The position numbers were made by a program, and so were the translations under genes. 64,000 bases of DNA from Pseudodesulfovibrio cashew. Lineage in GTDB: Bacteria > Desulfobacterota > Desulfovibrionia > Desulfovibrionales > Desulfovibrionaceae. Shown here in pieces: positions 51,523 through 60,384 of this stretch. The notes beneath the pieces are model-generated. The model saw nothing but the letters and a program-made list of their open reading frames with translations. It had not been told where the DNA came from and did not search any database. Each line of letters opens with the position of its first letter. The first letter of the stretch is position 1. The stretch covers positions 3,845,951 through 3,909,950 of the forward strand of contig NZ_CP046400.1 of NCBI RefSeq assembly GCF_009762795.1, written 5' to 3'.

Positions 51523-52656
51523 ATGGCAAAGACACAAGTCTTCTTTACTGATTTTCGGACCAAGGCCTTTGGCGACGGCCTTCCGACCAAATTGAAAAAA
51601 ATGATAAAGAAGGCGGGGCTCGGCGACATCGAGCTGGAAGGCCGGTTCGCCGCCATCAAGCTGCACTTCGGTGAGCTCGGCAACATCAGCTACCTGCGTC
51701 CCAACTACGCCAAGGCCGTGGCGGACGTGGTCAAGGAGCTCGGCGGCAAGCCCTTCCTGACCGACTGCAACACCATGTATCCCGGCAAGCGGAAGAACGC
51801 CCTGGAGCACCTGGAGTGCGCCTGGGAAAACGGCTTCACCCCGCTGACCGTTGGCTGTCCGATCCTGATCGGCGACGGCCTCAAGGGCACGGATGATGTC
51901 GCTGTTCCCGTACAGGGCGGCGAATACGTAAAGGAAGCCAAGATCGGCCGGGCCGTCATGGACGCTGACGTGTTCATCAGCCTGACCCACTTCAAGGGCC
52001 ACGAGGTAACCGGCTTCGGCGGGGCCATCAAGAACATCGGCATGGGCTGCGGCTCTCGCGCGGGCAAGGCCGAGCAGCACAGCGACAGCAAGGCGACCAT
52101 CAACCCCGAGCTGTGCAAGGGGTGCCGCTCCTGCCTCAAGGAGTGCGCCAACAACGCTCTGGACTTCGATGAGGAAGCCAACAAGGCGAGCGTGAACCAG
52201 GATAACTGTGTGGGCTGCGGGCGTTGCCTCGGCGCCTGCAACTTTGACGCGATCTCCTTCGGCTTCGACGCGGCGGTCAAGTCACTGAACTGCCGCATGG
52301 CGGAATACACCAAGGCCGTTGTGGACGGGCGTCCGCACTTCCACATTTCGCTGGTCGTGGACGTCTCCCCCAACTGCGACTGTCACGGAGAAAACGACGT
52401 GCCCATCCTGCCAAACCTCGGCATGTTCGCGTCCTTCGACCCGCTGGCACTGGACCAGGCCTGCGCTGACGCCTGCCTCGCGGCCACCCCGCTTCCGGGC
52501 AGCCAGTTGGCTGAAAACATGGCGAAACCGGATTTCAAGGATCATCACGACCACTTCTGCAACTCCACGCCCGAGTCGGAGTGGCAGACCTGCCTGGCTC
52601 ACGCCGAAAAGATCGGCCTGGGCTCCAGGGAATACGAACTGGTCGTGGTCAAGTAG
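51523..52656 (+). CDS. DUF362 protein with two 4Fe-4S clusters
   Basis: A 377-residue DUF362 protein. Residues 195-250 hold two ferredoxin-type motifs (CKGCRSCLKECANNAL and CVGCGRCLGACNFDAI). The N-terminal part contains LKLHFGELGN-like sequence and HFKGHEVTGFGGAIKNIGMG, which is typical of the family. Function is unknown; an electron-carrier or Fe-S maturation role is plausible. Single-gene unit with AAAGAAGG upstream and a terminator downstream. Confidence 0.85.
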   Translation: MAKTQVFFTDFRTKAFGDGLPTKLKKMIKKAGLGDIELEGRFAAIKLHFGELGNISYLRPNYAKAVADVVKELGGKPFLTDCNTMYPGKRKNALEHLECAWENGFTPLTVGCPILIGDGLKGTDDVAVPVQGGEYVKEAKIGRAVMDADVFISLTHFKGHEVTGFGGAIKNIGMGCGSRAGKAEQHSDSKATINPELCKGCRSCLKECANNALDFDEEANKASVNQDNCVGCGRCLGACNFDAISFGFDAAVKSLNCRMAEYTKAVVDGRPHFHISLVVDVSPNCDCHGENDVPILPNLGMFASFDPLALDQACADACLAATPLPGSQLAENMAKPDFKDHHDHFCNSTPESEWQTCLAHAEKIGLGSREYELVVVK

Positions 52657-52743
52657 GCAGAGCAAGCTTTCAGGCCATGGCGTGCGGACCGTTAGCGCTC
52701 GCCGGTGGCTGGAAGCCGCTCCGTATAGCCGCTGAATGGAAAC

Positions 52744-52778
52744 GATGGCCCGGACTTGGTCCGGGCCATCTCCTTTTG
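52744..52778 (+). terminator. Terminator after the DUF362 gene
   Basis: Perfect 12-bp stem (52744-52755 with 52759-52770) followed by TCTCCTTTT. Confidence 0.85.
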
Positions 52779-52840
52779 GTTCAAACAGATACGTTGGGCT
52801 ACGGCCTGCTGGAGGGCTCTTCACTGTAAAAGTGATCTTC

Positions 52841-53548
52841 CTACCCGGCCGCAAGGAATGGTTGTGCGATGAAATACAGCCCAAGAAGGCCGATCAGACC
52901 ACCTGCCAGGCGGCGAAACACTACCCCACCTCGCTGCCATGCCGAATTGGCGAGCAGTTTTTTGACCATGGCGGCGGAACTGCCCGCCACGGCAATGGGG
53001 ATGCAGTGCCCCATGCCGAAAAGCACGATGAAGAGAACGCCTGTGAGAACTTTCTCCTGTACCGTTATGATGGCGAGAATCGGGGCGATAAAACCAAAAG
53101 TGCATGATCCCGACAGGATTCCATAGGCAAGCCCAAGGACAAAAGCGCCGGGTATTCCTTTCACTTTCAGCTTTGCCATCAACCCGCCGGATATGGAGCA
53201 TTTGGATACGCCAAGCATATCCAGGGCGACCCACAGGAGAATCAACCCCACAACAATGGTCCAGTAAGACCCCACGTCACCGAGCATGCGGCCCAGCAGT
53301 GAACAAATCACGCCAATGGCGGCAATGGTGATAAACAGACCTGTGGTAAAGAGAATTGCGTACATCGAGGCTTGTCTTCCCTCGATGATCTTGTCCTGCC
53401 CCGCCACATAGCCGACGATGAGCGGGATGGAAGCCAGATGGCAGGGGCTGAACAGAACGCTGACCATGCCCCACAGGAAGCATCCCAACGCACCGAGCAG
53501 CGCCCCGCCTGTCATCCACTGATTGATAAGGATGAATATCTGATCCAT
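52841..53548 (-). CDS. CcdA/DsbD-type thiol-disulfide membrane transporter
   Basis: A 235-residue membrane protein with six segments. The redox cysteines are C36 (SPCH, first segment) and C149 (SGSCTFG, fourth segment), as in CcdA. It passes reducing equivalents from cytoplasmic thioredoxin across the membrane to a periplasmic thiol protein, here most likely the thioredoxin-like protein of the next gene upstream. Last gene of the DGC-Trx-CcdA operon. Confidence 0.9.
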   Translation of the reverse strand: MDQIFILINQWMTGGALLGALGCFLWGMVSVLFSPCHLASIPLIVGYVAGQDKIIEGRQASMYAILFTTGLFITIAAIGVICSLLGRMLGDVGSYWTIVVGLILLWVALDMLGVSKCSISGGLMAKLKVKGIPGAFVLGLAYGILSGSCTFGFIAPILAIITVQEKVLTGVLFIVLFGMGHCIPIAVAGSSAAMVKKLLANSAWQRGGVVFRRLAGGLIGLLGLYFIAQPFLAAG

Positions 53549-53554
53549 ACAAGA

Positions 53555-53977
53555 TTACTTTACGCCAAGTTCGACCAGTTTCGCCACGAGGCTCTCCTTA
53601 TCCAGAAAGCCCGTGTGCCGATACTGCTCCTTGCCTTGAGCATCGTAGAAGATCTGCGTGGGGATAGTGTTAACACCATACTTGGCAGCCTGCTCCCGGT
53701 GCTCCCAGACGTCGATGAATGCTATTGCGGCCCGGCCCTCATACTCTTCGGACAACTCTTCGATGATGGGCATCATCATCCTGCAAGGGATGCAGGAATG
53801 GGCACCGATTTCCACCATGGTGACCATCCCCTTAATCGGCAGATTTTGGGGAGCGCCAGAAATCAAATCCGATGAGGAGACAGATGGCTTCGCTTCCTGC
53901 GCCATGCAGGAGGTTGCCGCGAGGGCCATGCTCACCAGGAACAGGCAGCAGACAAAGACCGCAATCTTTTTAGCCAT
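53555..53977 (-). CDS. Exported thioredoxin-like protein
   Basis: A 140-residue thioredoxin-fold protein with an N-terminal signal sequence ending near a SCM, possibly a lipobox, and the active-site CIPC (C62, C65). It would receive electrons from CcdA on the periplasmic side. The ATG at 53977 has AAGGAT upstream. It overlaps neither neighbour; the DGC gene lies four bases away. Confidence 0.9.
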   Translation of the reverse strand: MAKKIAVFVCCLFLVSMALAATSCMAQEAKPSVSSSDLISGAPQNLPIKGMVTMVEIGAHSCIPCRMMMPIIEELSEEYEGRAAIAFIDVWEHREQAAKYGVNTIPTQIFYDAQGKEQYRHTGFLDKESLVAKLVELGVK

Positions 53978-53981
53978 GTAT

Positions 53982-54356
53982 CTATCCTTTGATGCGCTTA
54001 GTCGCTTCTGCGACAACGGCATTGATAAGCTCCGGCGAAACCGGGGATTCACCTTTCTTCAGCCCCATCGCCTGCAGTTCGACATGTTCGAATTCCGAAA
54101 GACCGGCTTCCTCCAACGTCTTGCTGGCACAGTTCAGGGGACAGCCGTCAATGACGACAATCTGGTCCGCAGCCTCGGTGCTTTTGACGATACCCGAGAC
54201 CCGGCCACCGATTCCGGCCAGACAGAACATCTTTACCTTACCCTGACGTGACAACTCCCTGGCAGCCTGGTCTGCCACCTCTCCGACATCTGCGGCTCCG
54301 GAACAGGAAAACACGAACTTCGGGGCTGCGCCACAGGAACAACTGCAATTGGACAT
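53982..54356 (-). CDS. Putative zinc-binding DGC-domain protein
   Basis: A 124-residue protein with a cysteine-rich N-terminus (CSCSC at 4-8) and a DGC motif at 70-72 followed by C76 (DGCPLNC). DGC-domain proteins are small, predicted metal binders of unknown function. Together with the thioredoxin and CcdA genes it may form a metal- or thiol-handling module. First gene of the operon. Confidence 0.82.
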   Translation of the reverse strand: MSNCSCSCGAAPKFVFSCSGAADVGEVADQAARELSRQGKVKMFCLAGIGGRVSGIVKSTEAADQIVVIDGCPLNCASKTLEEAGLSEFEHVELQAMGLKKGESPVSPELINAVVAEATKRIKG

Positions 54357-54643
54357 GAGAAGATCTCCTTGTGTGTGATTATTACTTGAACCAGTTGAAT
54401 TGTATTTTTGCTTGGGAACTCGCCTACGACTTTGACTTCACCGTCACTGACAACAGCCGGGGCCGGAAAGCCTCCTAACGGAAATGAAAAACTGAACTGC
54501 GGAGCCCAGATGGCATTCGGACGATCGACCACACGCAACCTGCGTCATGATCACCTTGTCCGTGTTGCCTTGTTGATGCGCAGCCCTCTGCATTGCCTCT
54601 CACTCGGTATTGTTAGGATGGTATATCCACAGATCCCATCATT

Positions 54644-54659
54644 TGGCTTTTTAGCCAAA
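54644..54659. promoter_or_regulatory. Palindrome TTGGC-N6-GCCAA (copy 1)
   Basis: Part of a larger 9+4+9 inverted repeat (54641-54662, CATTTGGCT and its complement). Strong palindrome in a gene-poor region; a regulator site or hairpin. Confidence 0.55.
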
Positions 54660-54992
54660 TGTATGCGAAAAAAAATATTAACTTCCGCCAGCCTCGATCA
54701 CAAATTCACTCTATTTAAAAAGCCTTCATCATCCTGGGTGTTAAATAGATCATGCGCTTGATTTCGCCACGTCCCTCTTCACCCAATACGGCATTTTGCA
54801 GGACAGCCCAATGTGTGGAAACTGTATATGTCACATCCGGCATACGTCCGAACGCTTCAGCGACAATGCTCCCCGCGCGTTAGCTTATCCATCCTCAGAA
54901 GCCTTGATGCACGGGCCATTGACTTCATCACCATAGCGCGATCTCCCAATGTCGGGGGACGATTATTTCTACATGCTCTCTCGGCTTATCAT

Positions 54993-55008
54993 TTGGCAAT
55001 AATGCCAA
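54993..55008. promoter_or_regulatory. Palindrome TTGGC-N6-GCCAA (copy 2)
   Basis: TTGGCA-ATAA-TGCCAA. Same core and spacing as copy 1, 349 bases away, so one protein may bind both. Confidence 0.55.
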
Positions 55009-55217
55009 GTAGCTGGGGAGTCAAGCTCGCGTATGATCCTTTTCCGGCTTCCTTGATCCCCCTCAGCAGCCAGCTGTTCCCTGATGGTCGGCATATTCCG
55101 CACATACGTCGGCTGGAGATCGGGCCAGTATAACACTCAATGGTTGTTCTCGGACCACCTGTACCTCTAGACGCCAAACCAACGGGAAAGATATTCACAC
55201 CGTTAACGCGATCACCT

Positions 55218-55412
55218 TCAGCGATGCCGGTTTTCCCCCGGCCTGCGGGGCATCACCAGACGAACCGCGCCGAGCAGCACGACGGTCAGGATAGCCAGAT
55301 TTACAGTCATGGAACAGGCCAGCCCCGCCAAAGGCCCGTTGCCTGCGGCGACCATGTCCCAGGCCGCCAGCGGCGGTTGCGTGATCATCGAGAATAGTTC
55401 AACCAGATTCAT
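55218..55412 (-). CDS. Small single-span membrane protein
   Basis: A 64-residue protein with one hydrophobic segment (about 25-52), a basic C-terminus, and AGGAG seven bases before the ATG. I do not recognise a family. It faces a gene-poor region and could be a small membrane subunit or stress peptide. Confidence 0.55.
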   Translation of the reverse strand: MNLVELFSMITQPPLAAWDMVAAGNGPLAGLACSMTVNLAILTVVLLGAVRLVMPRRPGENRHR

Positions 55413-55830
55413 GGGTCGCTCCTTGCCGTTACCCGCAGAGGGGAAGTCCTCTACGGCGAACTTATATGGGGACTATAGGCCAAGACGCCATGCAGGAGTA
55501 GATGGATCCTGCAGAATTATTGCTCGATTCTCCAAAACATTAGCCGAAATCATGCCCACAAGAAGAAATTCATGCCCGATTATCCCGTGACCAACTGAAA
55601 ATGCGACCCATGACAGCCCCTGACACATCGCCGCGTAACCAACGTGACCAATGGACTTTCCCGCAATGGAAGCCACCTGCTGTTTTTTTGCTTGCCTGTC
55701 AGCCAGCCGACAGACGGGTCGGTGCCTCTCTCCTATAGGAATTGAGAGTGACCCGAAAAATACAGTTGGCCATCAGGCGGCCGATTCGACCGGGGCGCGG
55801 CAGCAATCTGAAAGAATCAGGAGAAAAGCC
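55413..55830. other. Intergenic region before the CODH-like gene
   Basis: A 418-base divergent spacer with no supported gene. A weak inverted repeat (CTCTC...GAGAG) lies at about 55731-55751, just upstream of the CODH-like gene leader. Confidence 0.45.
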
Positions 55831-56454
55831 ATGAGCAACAGCACGCAATCCGCAGGCCTTGCGACAGAGGACTGCGGCCTCTCTACTATAGCAGCCCAGG
55901 TGAGCACTGACTCCTGGGGCACCCTGAGCGAATCCATGGGCGTCTTTTTCAAATCGCTCAAGCTCGGGAGGGTTCGCGGCATAGTCGGCATAGTCGGCTC
56001 CGCGAGTTCCGACGGCCAGGACGGTGCCGGGCAGACGCAATTAATTCAAGAACTGGTCAGTCGCGACATCCTGGTAACCCTTTTCGGCTATGAAGCCGGA
56101 GGATTGAACCGGGCGAAATCAGACTTCTCCCAACATGCCGACGAAGGTCTTGCGGAATTGTGCGATTTTATCGGGATAACGCCGGTGCTGTACATGGATG
56201 GGGCAGAGACAGAGGCTGCGCCACACGACTTCCTCAACAAGCTCGCACAGCTTGCCGGGGTGGACGCCTCCGATCTCCCCACCGCCACCATAGTACCGGG
56301 CCGGAGCCGGGATACCCGGGGCTTGGGCGAACGTTTTACCCAGGAAGACGATCCGGCCGCTACTGCGGATCGAGTCGATCTGCACATCCACGATAAGCGC
56401 ATCGGGGTCCAGTGGTGTGACCGCTGCGGCGGGCGCTTCTCTCCCTTTTCCTAG
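55831..56454 (+). CDS. CO dehydrogenase (CooS)-derived protein without cluster ligands
   Basis: A 207-residue protein that resembles the C-terminal third of anaerobic CO dehydrogenase CooS: RGIVGIVGS (49-57, CooS IRGIVGIVGC), then a DILVTLFGYEAGG (79-91, CooS DVLVVTTGC) region, then PVLYMDGA (118-125, CooS PVLHMGSC) and GERFTQEDDPAA...HDKR at the end. The three cysteines that would bind the C-cluster are replaced by S57, Y87 and A125. A new CxxC (WCDRCGG, 195-201) ends the chain. The frame is intact and AGGAG precedes the ATG. It converges on a CooA-like gene. A non-catalytic, possibly sensory or regulatory, role is inferred. Confidence 0.7.
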   Translation: MSNSTQSAGLATEDCGLSTIAAQVSTDSWGTLSESMGVFFKSLKLGRVRGIVGIVGSASSDGQDGAGQTQLIQELVSRDILVTLFGYEAGGLNRAKSDFSQHADEGLAELCDFIGITPVLYMDGAETEAAPHDFLNKLAQLAGVDASDLPTATIVPGRSRDTRGLGERFTQEDDPAATADRVDLHIHDKRIGVQWCDRCGGRFSPFS

Positions 56455-56476
56455 GCACAGGGAGGAGGCCCCGGGA

Positions 56477-57142
56477 TCACGGGGAGCGTGAGTCCCCGGC
56501 GGATTCCAGAGCGGCCACATCCGGGATGAAAAACCTGCCCCGTTCAAGTCGCTCGATCAGCCCTTTCTGGATAAGTTCGTTCAGGAACTTGGATACGGTC
56601 TGCCGTGTGGAACCGACCAGGAGCGCCAGTTGCTCCACCGAGAGATCGATTTTGACGACCACTCCCCCGCCTTCCGCAGGGGCTCCGTGCCGCCTGGCCT
56701 CGTCCGCCAGAAGGCCGATGAGTCGGCTGTTGACGTCCTTGAATGCCAGGCCTTCGATAATGGCGAAGGAATTCTTGAGCATGCTGCCCAGGATTCCGAC
56801 CATGGCCTTGGCGACCTCCGGGTCGTCCAGCATCTTCCGCCTGAATGTATCGATATCCGCCGCGAGGACCTCGATCTCCTCCAGGGACTGGACAAAGGCG
56901 CGGGTGTGGGTGGAATAGATGTCTCCCTTGGAAAGAATGCCTATGTTGAATTCCTTGTCTTCATATCCGAGGAAAACCCTGGCGCGCCCCCGAGCCACTA
57001 TGAAGACCTGGTTTTCGGCCTTGTCCGGCTGGCAGATGAAAGCCCCCTTGGGATAGCTGCGCCGTCTCAACGAGGAGTACAAATCAACGAATTCAGGACG
57101 CTGAAGATGGTCCAGAAGATTCTCTTCCAAAAATTTCATCAT
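56477..57142 (-). CDS. cooA: CooA-like CRP/FNR regulator
   Basis: A 221-residue CRP/FNR regulator with CooA features: the heme-ligand region reads GDIYSTHTRA, so H79 corresponds to CooA His77 while the Cys75 position is serine 77. The effector domain, long C-helix (about 95-140) and a helix-turn-helix GSTRQTVSKFLNELIQKG follow. CooA senses CO through heme. The ATG at 57142 has AAGGATATC before it and gives the CooA length. It lies convergent to, and 22 bases from, the CooS-like gene. Confidence 0.82.
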   Translation of the reverse strand: MMKFLEENLLDHLQRPEFVDLYSSLRRRSYPKGAFICQPDKAENQVFIVARGRARVFLGYEDKEFNIGILSKGDIYSTHTRAFVQSLEEIEVLAADIDTFRRKMLDDPEVAKAMVGILGSMLKNSFAIIEGLAFKDVNSRLIGLLADEARRHGAPAEGGGVVVKIDLSVEQLALLVGSTRQTVSKFLNELIQKGLIERLERGRFFIPDVAALESAGDSRSP

Positions 57143-57334
57143 GATATCCTTACCGCCCTTTTGCCCCACGTGCCCGCCAGATTGACAGCCCACGATGTCG
57201 GGCACCGCCTCCGGCTGTATAACCAAGCTGTATCTATGAAAAAACAACCGGTCAAATATTCTTGAGCGGAAGGAGCCGCCTTCAACGCAGGCCGTATACT
57301 CCCCAATTCACCGGATATCCCTGCCCATTTCACG

Positions 57335-57367
57335 AAAAAAGGCCTGAAAGGGATCCCTTCCAGGCCT
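57335..57367 (-). terminator. Terminator after the cupin gene
   Basis: On the minus strand AGGCCTG pairs with CAGGCCT (57361-57367 with 57340-57346), with an inner AAGGGATCCCTT palindrome, followed by TTTTTT (A-tract at 57335-57340). Confidence 0.8.
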
Positions 57368-57435
57368 GAATACTTCTGCGGAATACAGTCTGATCGGTCA
57401 CGCATTGCCGCGAATGCCGCGACGCGGCGAACTGG

Positions 57436-57789
57436 TCAGCTTTTCAATTTCAGAAAGTCGCCGTCTATGATGAGCAGCTTCACGCCGGTCTCCGTCACCG
57501 AACGGTGCGAGCTCAACTCGTCGGAGACGATGTAGGACATCCCCGGTTTCAATACGGAGTTGGGGCCACCCTGCTGTTCATTGACGACCTCGCCCTCCAG
57601 GCAATAGACGATGTGTCCCTTTTCACACCAGTGATCCGCCTTGTACCCCTCCGAGTACTCGACGACTCTGACCCTCAGGCCATCGAATTGCATCGTCTGC
57701 CAGTAGGCGACGCCGGTTTCGCCCTTGTGCTCCGTCTTCGGGACTTCCGACCAGTCGATAGTCTGAAACGGGATATTCTTTTGACTCAT
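57436..57789 (-). CDS. DHCW-motif cupin protein
   Basis: A 117-residue small cupin with the ADHWCEKGHIVYCL metal-site region (residues 51-64) and GMSYIVSDELSSHRS. The family (DHCW-motif cupin fold) is uncharacterised, and its cupin fold suggests metal-dependent small-molecule chemistry. It follows the molybdopterin oxidoreductase gene by 57 bases and probably shares its transcript, ending at the terminator at 57335. Confidence 0.85.
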   Translation of the reverse strand: MSQKNIPFQTIDWSEVPKTEHKGETGVAYWQTMQFDGLRVRVVEYSEGYKADHWCEKGHIVYCLEGEVVNEQQGGPNSVLKPGMSYIVSDELSSHRSVTETGVKLLIIDGDFLKLKS

Positions 57790-57846
57790 CTCGTCACCTC
57801 GGTGTTAATTGTTGCGTGAACAGGATCATGCCAGAAAGGACTACTT

Positions 57847-59856
57847 TCACAAGTCCTTGCGGACCTCAACGGTGTTGTCGTTCAGGGTCGTGGCTTCACC
57901 GATGTCCGAGAGCCGTTCATGGTGCAGGGTGTTCACGAGATTGCCGTTCATGGATCGTCCGCTGTGGAAAACGCCGACCGCGACGACCGCGCCCCGGGCG
58001 ACCAGGGAACTCACGCGGGCTTCGAAGCGCACCTCTCCCAACTCGTTGAACGCGACTATGGAGTCGCCATCCGCAATGCCACGCGATGCGGCGTCATCCA
58101 GGTGCATGACCAATGTCATCGGGCCACGGCCCGCCACCAGATCCTCCCGTTCCAGAAAGGTGGAATTGAGCGTTGCGGAACTCGGGGCGGCGATGAGCCG
58201 AAGCGGGTACTCCCCGCCGTGGTTTTCCAGATACTGCGGCATGGGGGTGGCGAGTTCGTCGTTGACGATCATCATTTTCCCGGACGGCGTCTCCCAATCC
58301 GTATGGTCCGCAAAGAGGGTGAAGACCTGCCCGCCGGTCCTCAGGCTGTCCAAGGCTTCCTCAGGCAGCTTTAGCAGGTCCGGCTCGGGATGCGCCAACA
58401 GTTCTTCCAGCAGCTCCTCATCGGTCCGGTCGAAATGGCTGTCCTTGTAGCCCATGGCCTTGGCGAGCAGACGGAATATCTCCCAATTGCTCTTGCACTC
58501 GCCGGGAGCGGAAATGATCTTGCGGGCCGCACCGAAGGAACAATAGCCATAGGAGCCATAGCAGTCGGCCTGCTCCACAGAAAACGTCGCCGGGAGAATG
58601 ATGTCGGCATACCGCGCCGTGTCGGTCATGAAGCGTTCATGGACAACGGTGAAGAGGTCTGGGTTGAGCAGTCCCCGCACGATCCCCTGCTGGTGGCACA
58701 CGGTGCTCACCGGATTGCAGGCATAGATGTGCAGGCAGCGTATGGAAGCCTGGCCGTCTTCCCCGGCCAGGGCCGAGGCAAGCTGGTTGATGTTGACCTT
58801 GCGTGCCGTATTGGTACGCAGATCCGGCCGGGTTATGCGCGCCATGTCTACGAAAGGACCGCCTCCGGGGCCGCACCCGCACAACCCGCCGCCCGGACGG
58901 GCCCACGCGCCTGTGAATGCGGACAGGATGGTGATAAGCCTGACGGTCATGCCGCCGTTTCCATGGCGCGAGTTGCCGCTGCCGAGGATGATGGCCGGGG
59001 CCGAGGCGGCCCCGAACTCGCGCGCGAGCTCCACGATGACGCTGGCCGGAACACCGGTGACGCCCTCCGCCCATTCAGGGGTGTACGAGGTCAGCGTCTC
59101 CCGGAACGACTCGAACCCTATCGCCTCCTTGAGCAGGAAATCGGTATCCGCCAGTCCCTCTTCGGCCAGCACATGCATCATGGCCAGGGCGAGCGCCCCG
59201 TCGGTCCCGGGCTTGATCAGAATCACCTGATCACAATGGGACGCCATGTCCTCGGCATAGGATTCGATAAGCACGACCCGCTTGCCGCTCTTGCGCGCCG
59301 CAACGATATCCGCCATGGACTGCAGCCGGGTAGCCTTCATGTTGCTGCCCCAGACAATGTAAAAATCGCTGTCGGCCAACTCCCTCGGGTCAAGGCACCC
59401 GGTCTTCCCCATCACCGCCGAATACCCCGCTCCCTTGGCCGATGCGCAGAGCGTCTTGACCAGGGAACAGGCTCCCATCCTGTTGAACAGGGAATCGCCG
59501 CAGAAGCGATGAATGAAGCTCATGACCCCGGAGTAATAGAACGGCAGGATCGCGTCGGGCCCGACCTCGTCCAGGGTGCGCTTCCAGCGCGTCGTGATGG
59601 TGTCAATCGCCTCGTCCCAGGTAATCGGTTCGAACCGCCCTTCGCCTTTGGCTCCCGTACGTTTCAACGGAGTCAGGATTCGATTCTGGGAATGGATGGA
59701 TCTCTCATAGTGGTGCATCTTGCGGCAGATCAGCCCGCGAGACTTGGGATCGTCGGCATCGCCCCGCACCTTGACGATGCGGTCGCCCTCGGCCTCAACC
59801 AGAAGCCCGCACGTGGTGGGACAATCATACGGACATATGGTCTTGTGCGTTGTCAT
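57847..59856 (-). CDS. Molybdopterin oxidoreductase (DMSO reductase family)
   Basis: A 669-residue member of the DMSO reductase superfamily. The 4Fe-4S ligands C8, C12, C16 and C44 (CPYDCPTTC and GLICRK) are present; no selenocysteine or twin-arginine signal is seen, so it is probably cytoplasmic. Molybdopterin-binding segments follow (GSNMKATRLQSM, GSGNSRHGNGG). Substrate unknown; formate, arsenate/sulfur or aromatic substrates are possible for the family. Co-transcribed with the cupin. Confidence 0.85.
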   Translation of the reverse strand: MTTHKTICPYDCPTTCGLLVEAEGDRIVKVRGDADDPKSRGLICRKMHHYERSIHSQNRILTPLKRTGAKGEGRFEPITWDEAIDTITTRWKRTLDEVGPDAILPFYYSGVMSFIHRFCGDSLFNRMGACSLVKTLCASAKGAGYSAVMGKTGCLDPRELADSDFYIVWGSNMKATRLQSMADIVAARKSGKRVVLIESYAEDMASHCDQVILIKPGTDGALALAMMHVLAEEGLADTDFLLKEAIGFESFRETLTSYTPEWAEGVTGVPASVIVELAREFGAASAPAIILGSGNSRHGNGGMTVRLITILSAFTGAWARPGGGLCGCGPGGGPFVDMARITRPDLRTNTARKVNINQLASALAGEDGQASIRCLHIYACNPVSTVCHQQGIVRGLLNPDLFTVVHERFMTDTARYADIILPATFSVEQADCYGSYGYCSFGAARKIISAPGECKSNWEIFRLLAKAMGYKDSHFDRTDEELLEELLAHPEPDLLKLPEEALDSLRTGGQVFTLFADHTDWETPSGKMMIVNDELATPMPQYLENHGGEYPLRLIAAPSSATLNSTFLEREDLVAGRGPMTLVMHLDDAASRGIADGDSIVAFNELGEVRFEARVSSLVARGAVVAVGVFHSGRSMNGNLVNTLHHERLSDIGEATTLNDNTVEVRKDL

Positions 59857-60384
59857 ATCGTTCTCCGAAGGAAAAAATCATTATATAGAAGGGGATAGCA
59901 CCCGCCGTGACGACGTCAGCAATACGGGCGCACAACCGATGTCGCTTTCAAGGCTTCCGACCTACCATCTGAGTAGGCATTTGTATATTCCGCTGGCGGG
60001 ATCATGGCCGCAGGATGTTTCAACCAACCGACAGAGTCGTTACGATTTTGCATAACGGCCCAAATATATCGGAGGCCAATCAGCGGGGCTGCATAACCAC
60101 ATTCTCTCTCGCCTTCGTTCCTTCCAGAGTTGCCGTTCCCCGGCAAGGTCAATCAGGACACCCCTCACGCAGGCTTGATTACCGGCTACAGCTATTCCTG
60201 GCATACCTCGCTTCCCTGCATCCCTCCTTGCGCCTTCATGGGAAAGGATTTCTCGACATCATGATAACAAGCCGGGAATGTTTACAATCCCTGCTCACAC
60301 ACAGAGCCTTGACAACCCGACGCCACTTCACCTATAAGCTTGATCGGTCAAACATCTATCAACAATCAAACAAAGAGAAGTCAA
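59857..60384. other. Intergenic region
   Basis: A 528-base spacer between the divergent molybdopterin oxidoreductase and MarR genes. Nothing beyond AT-rich promoter-like sequence is seen. Confidence 0.5.

Larger units (their letters stand above)
54357..55217. other. Gene-poor region
   Basis: An 860-base spacer without supported genes. It contains two copies of a TTGGC-N6-GCCAA palindrome (listed separately). Confidence 0.5.
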
